Position numbers and translations under genes: made by a program. Under the pieces are notes generated by a model. The model worked only from the letters and a program-made list of their open reading frames with translations. It had not been told where the DNA came from and did no database searches. Positions 31,875-43,937 of a stretch of DNA of 64,000 bases are shown here, piece after piece; position 1 is the first letter of the stretch, and every line of letters starts with the position of its first letter. Source of the DNA: Carettochelys insculpta (lineage: Eukaryota; Chordata; Testudines; Carettochelyidae); the NCBI RefSeq assembly GCF_033958435.1, contig NC_134160.1, positions 14,991,001 through 15,055,000 of the forward strand, in the 5' to 3' direction.

Positions 31875-32261
31875 CATGTGTCAAGGTTACTTCCCTCATC
31901 CAGTAATGGCCCCACACTCTCCCTGATCACCTTCTTACTGTTAACGTATCTTCAGAAACCCTTCTTATTGCCCTTCACATTCTTTGCTAGCTGCATTTCC
32001 AATTGTGCTTTTGCCTTCTTGATTACTCCTTGGCATTCTCCAGCCATACAGTTAGACTCCTCCTTAGTCTCCATCCAAGTTTCTATTTCTTATGTGCTTC
32101 CTTTCTGAGTTTCACCTCACCAAGGATTTCCCCTGTAAGCTAAGCTGGTTGCTTACCATATTTGATTTTTCTTACTGTGCATCAGTTTGTTCCTGTGCTT
32201 TCAACGAGGCTTCTTTAAAATACTTTAAAAAGCCATATTTACAGTTCAAATATTTGTAATC

Positions 32262-34515
32262 ATAAGAACATAAGAACAGCCATACTGAGTATGGCTATCC
32301 CAGTATCCTGTCTTCTGACAGTGACCAGTGCCAGGTGCCCCGGAGGGAATGAGAAGAACAGGTAATCAAGGGATCCATCCCCTGTCACCCATTCCCAGCT
32401 TCTGAAAAACAGAGGCTAGGGATGCCATTCCTGCCCATCCTGGCTCACAGCCTTTAATGGACCTATCCTCCATTAATTCATCTAGCTCTTGTTTAAACCC
32501 TGTTATAGTCTTGGACATCACAACATCCTATGGCAAGGAGTCCATAGGTGGACTGCAATGTGTAAAGAGTTACTTTTGTTTGATTTAAACCTGCTACTGA
32601 TTGATTTCATTTGGTGACCCCTAGTTCTTGTGCTATGGGTGAGAGTAAATAATTCTTCTTTATTCTTTTTTTTGATGCACCTGTTACGATTTTACTGACC
32701 TCTATCATATCCTCCCTTAGTAGTCTCTTCTCCAAGCTGCAAAATCCCAGTCTTATTATTTTCTCCTCGTATGGCAGCTGTTCCATACTCCTAATAAATT
32801 TTGTTTCCCTTTACTGAACCTTTTCCAGTGCCAAGATATATTTTCTGAAATGAGGTGTCCAAATCTGCACACAGTAATCAAGATGTGGGCATACCTTGGG
32901 TTTATACAGACGCAATAATGTATTCTCTGTCTTATTCTCTATCCCTTTCTTAATGAATCCAACATTCTATTTGCTGTTTTGACGACTGTTGCATATTGAG
33001 TGGGTGTTTTCAGAGACTCCACAAAGACGCCAAGATCTCTCTCTTGAGTGGTAACAGCTAATTTAGTCCTCATCATTTTATACATATAGTTAGGATTCAA
33101 TTTCCAATGTGCATTACTTTGCATTTATCAACATTAAAATTCATCAGTCATTTTGTTGTCCCGTAACACAGTTTTGTGCGATCTTTTTGAAACTCTTCAC
33201 AATTTACCTTAGACTTAACTATATTGGGCAATTTTGCATCATCTGCAAATTTTACCACCTCACTGTTAACTACTTTCTCCAGACCACTTATGAATATGTT
33301 GAATAGGCTTGGTCCAAGCACAGGCCCTGGCGGACACCACTAGTTTCCTCTCTCCATTCTGAAAACTCTTTTTGAACAACTTATGTCCATCCATGTGTCT
33401 GACAATTCTGTTCTTTAATATAGTTTCAACCAATTTGCCTGATACTGATATTAGACTTACCAGCCTGTCATTACCACAGTCACCTCTAACACCATTTTTA
33501 AAAATTGGCATCATATTAGCTATCCTCCAGTCATTTGATACAGAAGCTGATTAAAAGCGTAAGTTACAAACTACAGTTGGTAGTTCCACAATTTCATATT
33601 TGAGTTCATTCAGAACTCTTGAATGATTGCCATCCCGTCCTGGTGACTTGTTACTATTTAGTTTATCAATTTGTTCCAAAAACTCCTCTAAAGTCACCTC
33701 AATTTGGGACAGTTCCTCAGATTTGACACCAAAAAAGAGTGGCTCCTGTTTCTGAACCTTCCTCACACCTTTATCCTTAGTTTCTCCCCAATGAATTTGT
33801 CATCAAGTGCTCCTTTAGCATCTCGATTGTCTACTTTCCCCCCAGGTTGTTTAGCAGGCTTACTGCTTCTAATGTACTCAAAAAATTTTATTATTTTTTG
33901 AGTTTTTGGCTGGTTGTCCTTCAGATTCCTTTTGGCCTTCCAAATTATATTATTACACTTCAGCACTGACAGAGTTTATGATCCTTTCTATTTTTTCACT
34001 AGGATTTAAATGCCACTTTTTAAATTATTTCTTTTTATCTCTCACTGCTTCTTTTACTTGGTTGTTAATCCAAAATGGTACTTTTTTGGTTCTCCTACTG
34101 TTTTTAAATATGGGGTATATTTAAGCTGAGCCTCTATTATGATGTCTTTGAAAAGTTTCCATGCAGCTTTCAGGGATTTCACTTTTGGCACTGCACCTTT
34201 TAATTTTTATTTCACAAACCTCCTCATTTTTGTGTAGTACCCCTTTCTGAAATTAAATACCACAGTGCTGGGCTGCTGTGTTGTTTTTTCCACCACAGGG
34301 ATGTTAAACTTATTTACACCTCTTGGACCAGATCAGGCACTCCACTTAGGACTAAACCAATATTTTCCTCTCCTCCTGTGCGTTGCAGAACCAGCTGCTC
34401 CAAGAAGCAGCCATTTAAGGTGCCAAGAAACTTTATCTCTGAGTCTTGTCTTGAAGTGGCATGTACCCAGACAGTTGAAATCCCCCGTTATTACTGAGTT
34501 TTTAAAATTTGTATA
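32262..34515 (-). pseudogene. CR1 LINE, second subfamily, reverse transcriptase broken
   Basis: The plus strand begins with the 3' terminus 'cataagaacataagaacag' in antisense. Minus-strand coding pieces at 33966-33763, 33766-33551, 33514-33266 and 33124-32939 hold polymerase segments: ELKYEIVEL with NKSPGRDG, SGKLVETIL and LAVTTQERDLGV. Stops and shifts separate them. It differs from the CR1 at 3896 in its 3' end, so it is a separate subfamily. The 5' side is lost at about 34515. Confidence 0.85.
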
Positions 34516-34525
34516 GCCTCTCTAA

Positions 34526-34745
34526 GGCTATGTCTACACTTCTTTGAAGGGGGCATGGTAATCAGCCTGATGGGAGAATAGTAATGAAGAGCTGTAATGA
34601 ATATGCAGCACTTCATTAGGCTAATCATCCCCACGGAAACTTCGACATGTCAAACTTCCAAGTTCCAGCATGCCATGTAGCCACAGGCACTTTGAAGTGC
34701 CTTTACTCCCCAAAATATTTTTGTAATGGCTGCTGGCCATTACAG
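34526..34745 (+). mobile_element. MITE c, left half only
   Basis: It starts GGCTATGTCTACACTTC after TAA and continues 'tttgaagggggcatgg', 'cagcacttcattaggctaat' and 'ctttgaagtgcctt'. This matches MITE d at 39424 and the half element at 46473. The right inverted end is not found nearby, so it is truncated. Confidence 0.65.
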
Positions 34746-35499
34746 GATGTGATTGAATGGGTCTCTTGTTCATTTGACTAATGAGTGTCTGAGTTAACAG
34801 ACATGGCTGCTTAATCTAAGAACTAGCTGTTTACAGCTGCTGTGTCAGGGTAGTGGGGTCACTCAGTCATGAGTGTTGCTATATTTGGCTGTTACAAGTA
34901 CATGAGAAAGCTCTGTGCGAGGAAGCCTTCACAAAGCTGACCCCCAACCCTGTATTTGTGTCTACACGTGTAAAAAGCTTCAAAAGATTGTCCCTCTTTC
35001 AAATGAATGGGAGGAGTGCCTACATGCGTAACGCAGTCTTTTGAAAAAAAATCAAAGGAATGTGGCTCAGGCATCAAAATCTGAAACCTGATCCCATATC
35101 AGGAAGAGCATCTCATTTCGAAAAACTGTTTCAAAAGAGTACACATGTAGATGCTCCACGGCCCGCTCTTTTTAAAGAGGAGTCTGCCATGGTGCCGGCC
35201 AGCTGGATCATGGGGATGCTCTAGCCTGCAGCAGTGGGGCTCTATGAACCCTGCATCCGGCTGCCCTTAAAGCAACAAGGATGCAGGAACCCCATGGAAG
35301 GAAGCTGAGAGCATGCTCGGAGCAGCCTCACCATGTGCTCCCCAACTTCACCCTCAGAACATCCCCGGATCAGCATCAGAAGCCGATGACCAGGGCCAGC
35401 CCCCACAGGAGCCCCAAGACTCTCCCTCGGAGCTGTAGCAGGGCTCCCAGGGGCCCAGGGTGAGAAAAAAAGGGGGCCCTCCTGGACAGAGTGGGAGCT

Positions 35500-36740
35500 G
35501 AGGGAAGTCTTGGGCCTCTAGAAAAAGGAGGAGGTCCTTCATGAAATGGGGTTCAAGTAGCAAAACACCACCCCATTTGCCCACCTGGCCTGGGGCCTCC
35601 TCATGAGGGGCAACCTGGAGAGCACTGTGGACCAAGTCCACAGTAAAGTTAAAGAACTGTGCCAGGGCTATGCCTGAGCCTGGGACCATGTTGGCTGCTC
35701 CAGGGCAGCTCCAGCAATGTGTCCCTATTACAGGGAGCCATGGGGCATCCTGGGGCCCCGGGACAGCTCCCCACCTCCAGCGGTCCTGGACACCTTGGCA
35801 GATGACCTGCAGTCAGAGGTGTAGCAGCAGCCTAGACCAGGGACCCAGGAAGCCAAGGGCACCACAGAGTGGTTGAGCAAGGAGGGGGACCTCACCATCT
35901 ATATCCCCTCCCACTCATCCAGATGGGCAACCAGGATCATCCCCAGACCTCATCAAGGGACCCTTGAGTTTGTACACGGCGGGGCATGTACACCGGTCCA
36001 TGGGATGGGGGCAACGCACCAGCCAGCTAGTTGCACACAGGACCCGTGGTCCCGGGTCACACACTTCCCAGCCAGGTGCAATACATGGCACCCCATGATG
36101 GCTCGCTGGCAACGACCAGCACCAGCCCCCGGTGGACAGCACTGCCAGCCAAGCATGGGCCGGTGAGTAGCTGGGGCTGGACAGCACCCAGAGACCGCTC
36201 CACACAGGCTGGGAACCCCTTCCTGCCCGAGATACCCGCCCCCCTGGCCAACGTGCCACCAGATGGGATGCCGGCTCCGGGAAGGCAGCGGATGTCCTGA
36301 GGGGGAGGAATGCTGACTCTGGGAAGGGGGAAGATACGTAAGAGGGAGGGATGCCAGCCCATGGTCACGCCTCCTGCTGGCCATAATATGGTACTGATAC
36401 ACTGTCCTTCTGTCCATGCAGCTGTACCATCTGAAGGGTGGGTGAGTCCTGGGACTTTCATTGTTCCCAATAGCTCCCCAGAGGATATGGAGGGCACCCA
36501 GACCCCACCCCACGCAATGCGCCATCGGGGTCATGGATGGAGGGACCCTTGGCGTGCGGAGGACAACCTGGCTAGCCGCCACCAGGCCGAGGTGGTCAAG
36601 TGGCACCTTCAGCTAGCAGAGGCCAAGCTGCAGTGGCGGCAGGCAGCTTGGGACTGTCTACTGACCACCGTGGGTGGCATTGGCTGCACCCTCAGGGAGC
36701 ATGCAGCCAATGTAGCCCACCTTTTTTCCCCCCACAACCC
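35500..36740 (+). pseudogene. Harbinger Myb/SANT-like DNA-binding protein, pseudogene
   Basis: Plus-strand pieces carry VHSKVKELCQGYA (about 35634-35672), CPYYRE (about 35723), then a Pro-rich hinge, DLTIYIPSHSS (about 35888) and a helical C-terminus with AEVVKWHLQLAEAKLQWRQ (about 36590-36650). This order fits the trihelix/Myb-SANT accessory protein of Harbinger, which binds transposon ends and helps transposase enter the nucleus. In-frame TGA (after QGYA) and TAG (after LQSEV) and frameshifts break it. Host relatives are often labelled ZSCAN29-like or MSANTD. The start is not determined. Confidence 0.65.
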
Positions 36741-37164
36741 CCTACTGAGCCTCCTGCCGCTTCCCCCGACACCAAGGCCCCCGCTACCCCTCCACTGAGC
36801 CTCTCCCATGGCCTTATCTGCCAGTACTCCCCACCCCCTCTCCGCCCCACCAAGGACCCTGCATAGGGGGACAGGGGATCCCAGGGCTCAACGGGCATGT
36901 GGCCTACACCCCAGCCCTGGATTAAGGCCTCCTGCTCCCACTCCGGGTTATGAGCCTTCCCACCCCCGGCTCAGTACAAAATGTTTTCCTCCATCATACA
37001 AACAGCCCTGTTCTCTGTTATTAGTGCATAGGTAAAGTTTTATTTCACTACCACCCCCTTGGGCCATGCTCTTTGGGGAGGGATGGTCGGTGGCAGATGT
37101 GGTGGTGGTGGTGGTGGTTCTGGTGGCAGCGGGGATGGTGAGGAGTGCATGTGTGGGGGAAGTG

Positions 37165-38600
37165 GGTGTCATTCACAGCCAGCCAGCTGTGAAACCCTGC
37201 CTGAGGGCCTCCCAAATTCGCAGGCCATCCTGGTGGGCCTGGTGGATGGAGGCAGCACCCGGCTGCTCATAGCCACACCAGCCCCTCTGGTCCCCCACTG
37301 GACATATGCATCTCCCTTACCCTCCACAATGTTGTGGAGGGTGCAGCAGGTTCCCACTACCTGGGGCACACTGAGGACCCTGACCTCCAACCTTGAGTAG
37401 AGGCACTGCCACCACCCCGAAGGCCTGCTCAACGACATTTCAGGCCTGGCTGAGGCAGAGGTTGAATGCCTCCTGGGTGGTGTCGAGGTGGCCTGTGCGC
37501 AGTTGCATGAGCCATGGCTGTAAGGGATAAGCCATGTATGCCACCATGCAAAGCAGCATGGTGACATCCCCTCCACCCACCGAGATCTCCTGCTGTGGGA
37601 TGAATGCATCAGCCCCCATGCTCCCGAAGACGTGAGCATTATGTGTGCAGCTGGCCCAGCCCACATACACGTCAGCAAACTGGCCCCTTGAGTTCACCAG
37701 GGCCTGGAGGATCACTGAATGGTAGCCCGTCCTGTTAACGTACTGGCCAGCGCTGTGTGCCAGGGCATGGATGGGGGTGTGCATGCCATCCAAGGTGCCA
37801 AAGCAGTTCAGGAAGCTCAGGTCTGCAAAGCACACAACGGTGGCATCCAGATCCCTCAGGTGGATGACTCTGTGCAGCAGCAGCATGCTAATGGCTCGGA
37901 TGACCTACATGGGAGGGAGGGGCATGCACGCCCATGAGGGCATGGAGGCCCTTGCCCCCTCCCAGCCCCATCCCACCTTCCCTGCTGGCCCCCCACATCT
38001 CAGGGCTCCCCTTGCCACAGCTCCCCCAGACCACATGGGAGGCATGTGACCCAGGCCCAGCTTGCCTCCATAAGTACAGCCCTGACAGTGGCCTTGCACA
38101 TCCCCAACTGGTGTCCCCCAGAGCAGTAGGAGTCCAGGGTGGCCAACTTCCAGATAGCAATTGCAACCTGCTTCTCGAGGGAGGGAGGGGACCACATGCA
38201 GGTGTCCTGGTGCCAGAGCGTGGGGGCGAGCCAGTGGCAGATCTCTTGGAAGGTCTGCCTGGACGTGAGTCAGTTTCTGAGCCATCGTTCGTCATCCCAC
38301 TCCCCTAGCACCAGGTGCTCCCACCAGTCAGTGCTTCTGGGGTGGCTCCAGAGGTGCCAGGGCACCCGTGGTGGGGAGGGGAGGACCAGCAGTGTCCTGG
38401 GCAGGGGGGGCCCTTGGTCCCGGGGGGGCTGCTCAGCCAGCCAAGTAGATCAAGATGGCTGCAGCAACAGTGCACAGCACTGCCAGGAGAGTCTCCAGGA
38501 TGAGGGTGTCCTCATCCAGGAGCTGCTACTGGGTCTCCACCTGGGGCATGAGTGGGCTCTGCTGGGCTGGGGACAGCTGGGCAGCACTCAGCTCATGCAG
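37165..38600 (-). pseudogene. HARBI1-like: Harbinger DDE transposase, two-exon, pseudogene
   Basis: Exon 1 (about 38600-38066) encodes a hydrophobic N-terminus, then WDDERWLRN and the helix-turn-helix region EKQVAIAIWKLATLDSY, ending AVLME. An inferred 161-nt intron (38065-37905) begins GC and ends AG. Exon 2 begins VIRAISM and contains GTLDGMH (first catalytic Asp), NRTGYHSVILQALV, DVYVGW and VVEQAFG (the Glu). The second Asp, expected in a VxDxxYPL box, is Tyr: it reads VAYMAYPL. There are also a TGA after WLRN, a stop after FNLCLSQA and a frameshift before TRLEV-like sequence. So it cannot act. The role in the intact family is cut-and-paste with 3-bp target duplication. Confidence 0.85.
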
Positions 38601-38884
38601 GGTGGAGGGAGGGGCCCTTTAAGGGAGCGGCTGGCTGCAGCCCAGGAAAGGGCTTGTTGGCCATGGGATCCCATCTGTGGCATTTTCTGCCCCCTTCTTT
38701 TGAAAGAGTGCCTGGAGCCATTTGGATGCTCACTTTCAAAAGACTGCAGCGGCCCTTTGAAAGGGTGGATTGACCCATCAATCCGCTTTTAGAGTGCGGT
38801 CACTCCCTTTCGAAAGCCACACTTTGGAATGCCCTGTTTCGATTTTCACACTTTCAAAGGGATGCTTATGTGTAGACACAGCTC

Positions 38885-39423
38885 GCATATTTTTTGCTAA
38901 AATAAAATCAGCTTGAGATTCCTTTTAATGTTCTCATTGGAATGGCTCTTAGCAATAGCCTACACTTGTATAAATACATGCCCAGAGTGTGCATACATAT
39001 TTATATGATTCCAGCAGGGGAAAAAATGACATCAATAAACCATTTTATTTCTTCACTGCAGCACAACTATGAGCAACTATAGTAGGAACAAAACAAGGCT
39101 GTATCTCTAGGGCTTTTACAGATCGCAGGTGCATTCAGTGCAGCATGATGCTGATATTAATACAGTACTGGGAGAGGGAGAATCCCAGGCACTGACAAGA
39201 GAACCCGGACATCTCCAAGTCTAATGCTGCCATCCCTGTGTATCACCACTCCTGGATGAGTTATTGGGAGTATGCAAGGAACACAGCCAGACCCATCTGA
39301 TATTACACAGACCAGTTAAAGTAAGAAAATTCACCAGCTTCCCCAAGCCATGTGCTCCACTGCATTCAGGATTCTTATTTTGCTGGTGATGATGATGAAT
39401 AGGAGGGTGGAGAACCTCAGAGA
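38885..39423. other. Unassigned non-coding DNA
   Basis: No gene or repeat is recognised between the Harbinger and MITE d. Confidence 0.4.
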
Positions 39424-39901
39424 AGCTATGTCTACACTTGCCCACTCTTCAAAGGAGGCATATAATCAGGGTGATTGGAGATTACCAATGAGAAGAGAAG
39501 AAGGGGCTTTTGAAATCAGGGGAAAGGCTCCTGGCTACATGGGAGGCATGCATTTCGAAACTGGCAATTTCGAAAGGCGTAGCTGCCATTACGCTAATGA
39601 GGTGTTGTATATAGTGTCTCGTAAGCATATTCCAAAGTGCCGCATTACCACAGTCCTTCAGAAAGGAGGGGCTACTGTGGCCACAGCCTAAGTAAAGGCA
39701 CTCTGAGGTAGCGCGGGCACTTTGAAGTGCCTGCAGCTACATGGCATGCCAGCACTTTGAAGTTTTACACTTCGAAGTTGCCATGGGGGAGAATTTGCCT
39801 AATGAAGTGCTGCATATTCATTGCTGTACTTCATTAGTAATCTCCCATCACCCTGATTACCAAGTCCCCTTCAAAAAACTGGGACAAGTGTAGACATAGT
39901 C
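39424..39901. mobile_element. MITE d (Harbinger-like ends), ~478 bp
   Basis: The left end is AGCTATGTCTACACTTG, the right end the inverse (AAGTGTAGACATAGTC). The interior has subterminal inverted 'cttcattag...ctaatga' blocks. Terminal G is changed on both ends and no 3-bp duplication is clear. It is the same subfamily as the halves at 34526 and 46473. Confidence 0.8.
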
Positions 39902-42900
39902 ACCTTTGAGCAGAAGACACACACAAACTGCTGGATACTCAAAAGCCATAGTGAAAATGCCAAGTGGTGCAGTAAGCAGTGCATTGAGTCTGTGCAAACT
40001 CACTGTGCAGGGTGAATGTCACCCCAGTGATTCCTTCCTGACCTCTGCAGAGATCGGCGAGCACACTGCATCATTAGATTCAGTCACTACACCCAGAGTT
40101 AGGCTGGAATTGAGGCTATGCACCATATCTATGGATGTCACTGCATGCAACAGGATGGGAACCTGGAACAAGAGTCAGTTCTCAGTTCCCTTGGGTTTGT
40201 TGGCTTGTGCCATTGCTTTCACTCCTCCAGCATAGCTTTGTGCAGCTGGTCAGTCCCAAGAAACTGAGGCAATAAGGTGGACTGCACAGTGCCTGTCATG
40301 CTGCCTTTTGAATCCAAGTGGCCAGCCCTGCTTGGGCAGGCTGAGCTGTCCAGCAATACCTCCAGACCAATGGATCACCCACCCTTGTTCAGCATCAGAT
40401 TTGCAAGTCGCTGTGATGCCTCTTCTTGCTGATCTAGAAGGGGCGCTGCAGCTCTTCACACAGTGGCAGCAACAGGCAAGCAGGCAAAGCACCATGGCAG
40501 GTGTACATATGTCAGGCCCAGGCTACTAAAATCAGTATTGTACACATGCTTGTCACAGGGGGCTTTTCTAGTGAGGAAAAGAACTGCCTGGATGGCCCTG
40601 GAAGAGCAAAGATCAGCACATTTTGTTACTCTGTTTGCTACTCTGTTGCCCTCCTCTGAATTCTAAGGTCTCCTTCGTAATGATGAGAGTGAGATGCCCA
40701 CTCCTGTAGCGAGAGAATGTAGCTGTCAGTCTGTCGGGAGGATGCAAGAGAAGAAATCTGCCCTTATGAAGGGTTTGAAAGAGCCTCTGTGAAGCAGAGC
40801 CTGTGAAAGAGGCAGAATAGGCCAATGCTTGGAAGAGTCACTTGGTCCTTGGCAAACCCCTTTTCAGTGCCTTCCTCTGCTACACACTTTTTGAGTGGCC
40901 ATGGTCAAGTCCCTCAGCTCTCCATCTCTGCATCACAACTAATAGCACTTCCTTTCCTTACTGGGGTGCAATGAAGGTAAATGCATTATCTGAGGGACTC
41001 TCTTGCATGGTAAACCAGTAATATGGGCAATCAGCAAATTGTTAGCAGGTCTTTGGAATCAGATTTGGTACCAAAGTCTTCGTCTGGGTCACAGGATGGA
41101 AGAAGTTGAAGCAATCTTCGCAAGTCTCAGAGACTTTCTCTCAGGGGAGGCTACGTTCCTCTTTGCTTCTTTCAGTGCCTGGCCCCATTGCAGAGTACGA
41201 GGGAGGACAATGCTGTGTTACCAGCTGCCTGGCAGCAGCCCGCTGTATGGCCCAGCCTATGTAACAGTGACGGCAGAGGAGATTCTGGCCAAGGACACCT
41301 GATTCTATAAATAGTGCATGGAAACAGCCAGGCAGAACTCCGTTTCCAAGGTCTCCCACAGGTAATTCACTTATGTTCTTTGATTTCCTCACAAATATTT
41401 TAGTATAACAGTAAAAGGAATTCCCTCTGTCCCCACTGCCCCCCAAGATCTGTTCATCAACATCTGTCCGTCATGCAGGCCAGCCAGGAATGAGAAAACT
41501 GAGTCCACCCCAACCAAAGAGCCATACAACCCAGCAGGCTGATCTTGTGGCTAACAGCCAGAGATGAAACTCAGGAGATGTGGAATTAGCTTCCCACAAA
41601 TTTCCTCTGTGAGCGTAACTGCTCTCTTCTAAGCTAATTATCTACTGAGGCAAGAGATGTGATTTCTGTGCAATCACGCTAGTTTCATTCCCATTCGCTA
41701 CTCCCCCTAAGGGTCAGAATAGATGGCTGAATTTACATTTGCAAAATAGTAAGCACAATATATGTTGATTGTCACGTTTGTTATTTGTGGGAATACTTTG
41801 GTTCTCTGACGCTGATCTGTTCTACACAGGCTGTTAACTCACGCTTATCATCCATGTATCTGAGTACCTTCCAGATGTGCATTAAACAATGTGCCTACAC
41901 ATCTGTCATATGTTGACACTGCCCCCAGGGCTGTTCTGCCCCTACTGAAAAGCCCTATAAAAATGAATGGGTAACAACAGCCACTCTCAATCATCGTAGA
42001 GGGTAGCGTGTAGAATTCTCCTTCTCCTTTTCCTTCACAGTGGCTCCAAATACCTATAGAAAAGATCTCATTCCTATATTGTTGTAAAGCCAGATGGGAC
42101 CATTAGAAGCAGATAGCGTGTCTCCTGGCAAACAATACTCTGTTTTCAGTTAAATCTGGTAGCAACTTCTATGGGGCCTTGTCAGTTTCATTCTATAGAA
42201 TTCCTCTTTAAGGATAAAGGGGCAAAGCAGAAGCTCTCTCAACTCAGCTGGAAAGCTGCAATATTCAGCAGCATTTCCTGACCATCTGCCCTGCATAAGC
42301 TCTGGTGGCCTCCCCGTTCTCTCTCTGCGTTTGACTGTTTACACCAGAGCAGCCCACTGGTTAGGATCATGCATAAGCAATAAAGGCTGATTCCTTAAGC
42401 GGGAGAATTTAATTAAGCCTGCCATTTAACTATGTGATTCTAAACACTCTAAATATAGGCTATGCTGTGGGCAAGGGGAGGGAAGGGGCGGAGAAGTGGT
42501 TTATTAAGAGACAAAGCAGAGCTGCTGCAGCAGTCTCTTCCAAGGATTGCAGCATCCAGCTGTCAGAAGCATCTTGGAAAACTAAAACAAAAAACAGTTT
42601 CCTTAGAGGAAGAGAATGGTACAGTTGTCATCATTGTCCTTACTCGTGTCCAGTGACAGTCATGAGCATCTGTTCTCTTTCTGTAGTGAAGGACTTCAGG
42701 AAAGGCCCCATCTAGCCTGGCAGGGTTGGGGGAAGCACTTATGGGCCTTGTTTGACATTCCAATTTAAGTCATTCACCCGGGCTGGGTGGAGCAGTGTGC
42801 TCTTTGCCAGCTCTTTAATATTTGATAATGCAGTTGTCTGAGGGGCCTGCTGGGAGCAGGCATCTGTCTGCTTACAATAGCAAGAGGTGCGTTTCGGACC

Positions 42901-43475
42901 CCTGGGGCAATGCCTGCAATCACAACCATGCAAATAGCACCAAGAGCCTTACAGACTCTATGCAGCTTTGAAATTACCACCGCAGAGAGCTAACTTGCAG
43001 AAGATAGATGTACAGCAGAGAAAGGGGACAGCAGAATCACTGGCATTAATTTCTGCTTCGTGGCTTTGTCTAGCCCAAAGTCTGCAGCTCATTTGTCAAT
43101 TAGCACCCGTTAATCAATGTGACAATCACTGCTAGGCTCGACTCTAGTAACACATTCATTCCCTCAAACCAACATTTGTGGAGGAACTGGACTAGCATTT
43201 ACAATCAGCTTCGTTAGCCATCAGGCAATTAATGTAAATTCAAGTTGGACCAACAGGCACCAGATACAGGCAACATTTTCAAATGCCCCTCACTGCACTA
43301 GGCTCCTAAGTCCAATTTTCAGAAGTTGCTACACACATAGGAGCCTGTCTCATTCAAAAATCTAAAGGACTTAGTTTCTCTGTGCCTGCATCACTTTTCA
43401 AAATGAGACTTGGGCAGCTATGTCATAGGAGTGTTTTGAAGGGTCTATAGGCCTTGTATCTGAGCACATCACTAC
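39902..43475. other. Unassigned, mostly single-copy-looking DNA
   Basis: I recognise no gene, RNA or confident mobile element over this 3.6 kb. Around 40870-40970 a weak antisense MIR-like pattern ('gtcaagtccctcagctctccatctctgc') may be present. Segment 43015-43240 is listed in the findings as a possible conserved element. Confidence 0.45.
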
Positions 43476-43625
43476 CCTTCAAGTGTTTATCTTCCCAATG
43501 CCCCTGTGAGGCAGGATAGTGCTGTGTTCCCCATTGTACAAATGGGGGGCACCCAGGAGGTCCAGGCTGGAGCAGGTGTCTTAACTCAGATCTTTTACAG
43601 CCTAAAGCACTAGCTGCTAGGCCAG
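43476..43625 (+). mobile_element. MIR-like SINE
   Basis: The pattern 'aatgcccctgtgaggcagg', 'tccccattgtacaaatgggg' and 'cctaaagcactagctgctagg' resembles the sense MIR or related core-SINE order. It is diverged. Confidence 0.6.
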
Positions 43626-43937
43626 CCTTCCCCCTACAGACAAGCATAACCTATACTGGCTAATACAAAGCTGCTGTCCTTTCCCTAAGAACAGGGTGCC
43701 TGTATTGGCCTTTGTGTTATGATTACACATGTAGGTGAGCATAAAAAAACAGCCCTAGTCCCTTTATCCTTGCAGGAAATCCATTGAAAAGTATGTGAAC
43801 TCAGGCTGCACTGAGGTTGTATTTATCTTCGCTGCAAACATCAAATCCAAGAGAGGTGCCACAGGTAGATAACTGCATTCACATTCCTTTATCCAACAGA
43901 CACCACAGCCAAAGAGAACAGGTGTTATGCTCATTTA

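Larger units (their letters stand above)
17944..32200 (-). pseudogene. CR1 LINE, dismembered by nested insertions
   Basis: One antisense CR1 can be followed through five pieces: 17944-18663, 18763-18876, 28560-29332, 31505-31530 and 31875 to about 32200. On the minus strand the reverse transcriptase reads NYRPVSLTS (about 29000), GSVLGPILF and FINDL (about 28590). It resumes at 18871 with NEGIDC and the site FADNTK, where the second catalytic aspartate is replaced by asparagine. Both sides of the largest gap share CAAGT, so the piece boundary is exact. The 3' terminal ~80 bp are missing at 17944. About 2 kb of CR1 spans 14 kb of the window. It is inactive. Confidence 0.88.
34955..38884. mobile_element. 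Autonomous Harbinger (PIF) transposon, decayed, ~3.9 kb
   Basis: The right end reads GTGTAGACACAGC (about 38870-38882), the inverse of a GGCTGTGTCTACAC terminus. The left end is a degraded 'tttgtgtctacacgtg' at about 34955. Between them lie two convergent genes typical of Harbinger: a Myb/SANT-like protein (+) and a DDE transposase (-). Neither end shows a clean 3-bp duplication, so the limits are approximate. MITEs in the window share these ends. Confidence 0.75.

Noticed and set aside
34526..38884. Single Harbinger running from the terminus at 34526 to 38884
   Set aside because: The first 200 bp match the left half of MITE d, not the inverse of the right end at 38884. A separate terminus near 34955 fits better, though not perfectly.
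40870..40970. Antisense MIR-like segment
   Set aside because: Only one short stretch fits the MIR order and the flanks do not. It is too weak to call as a separate feature.
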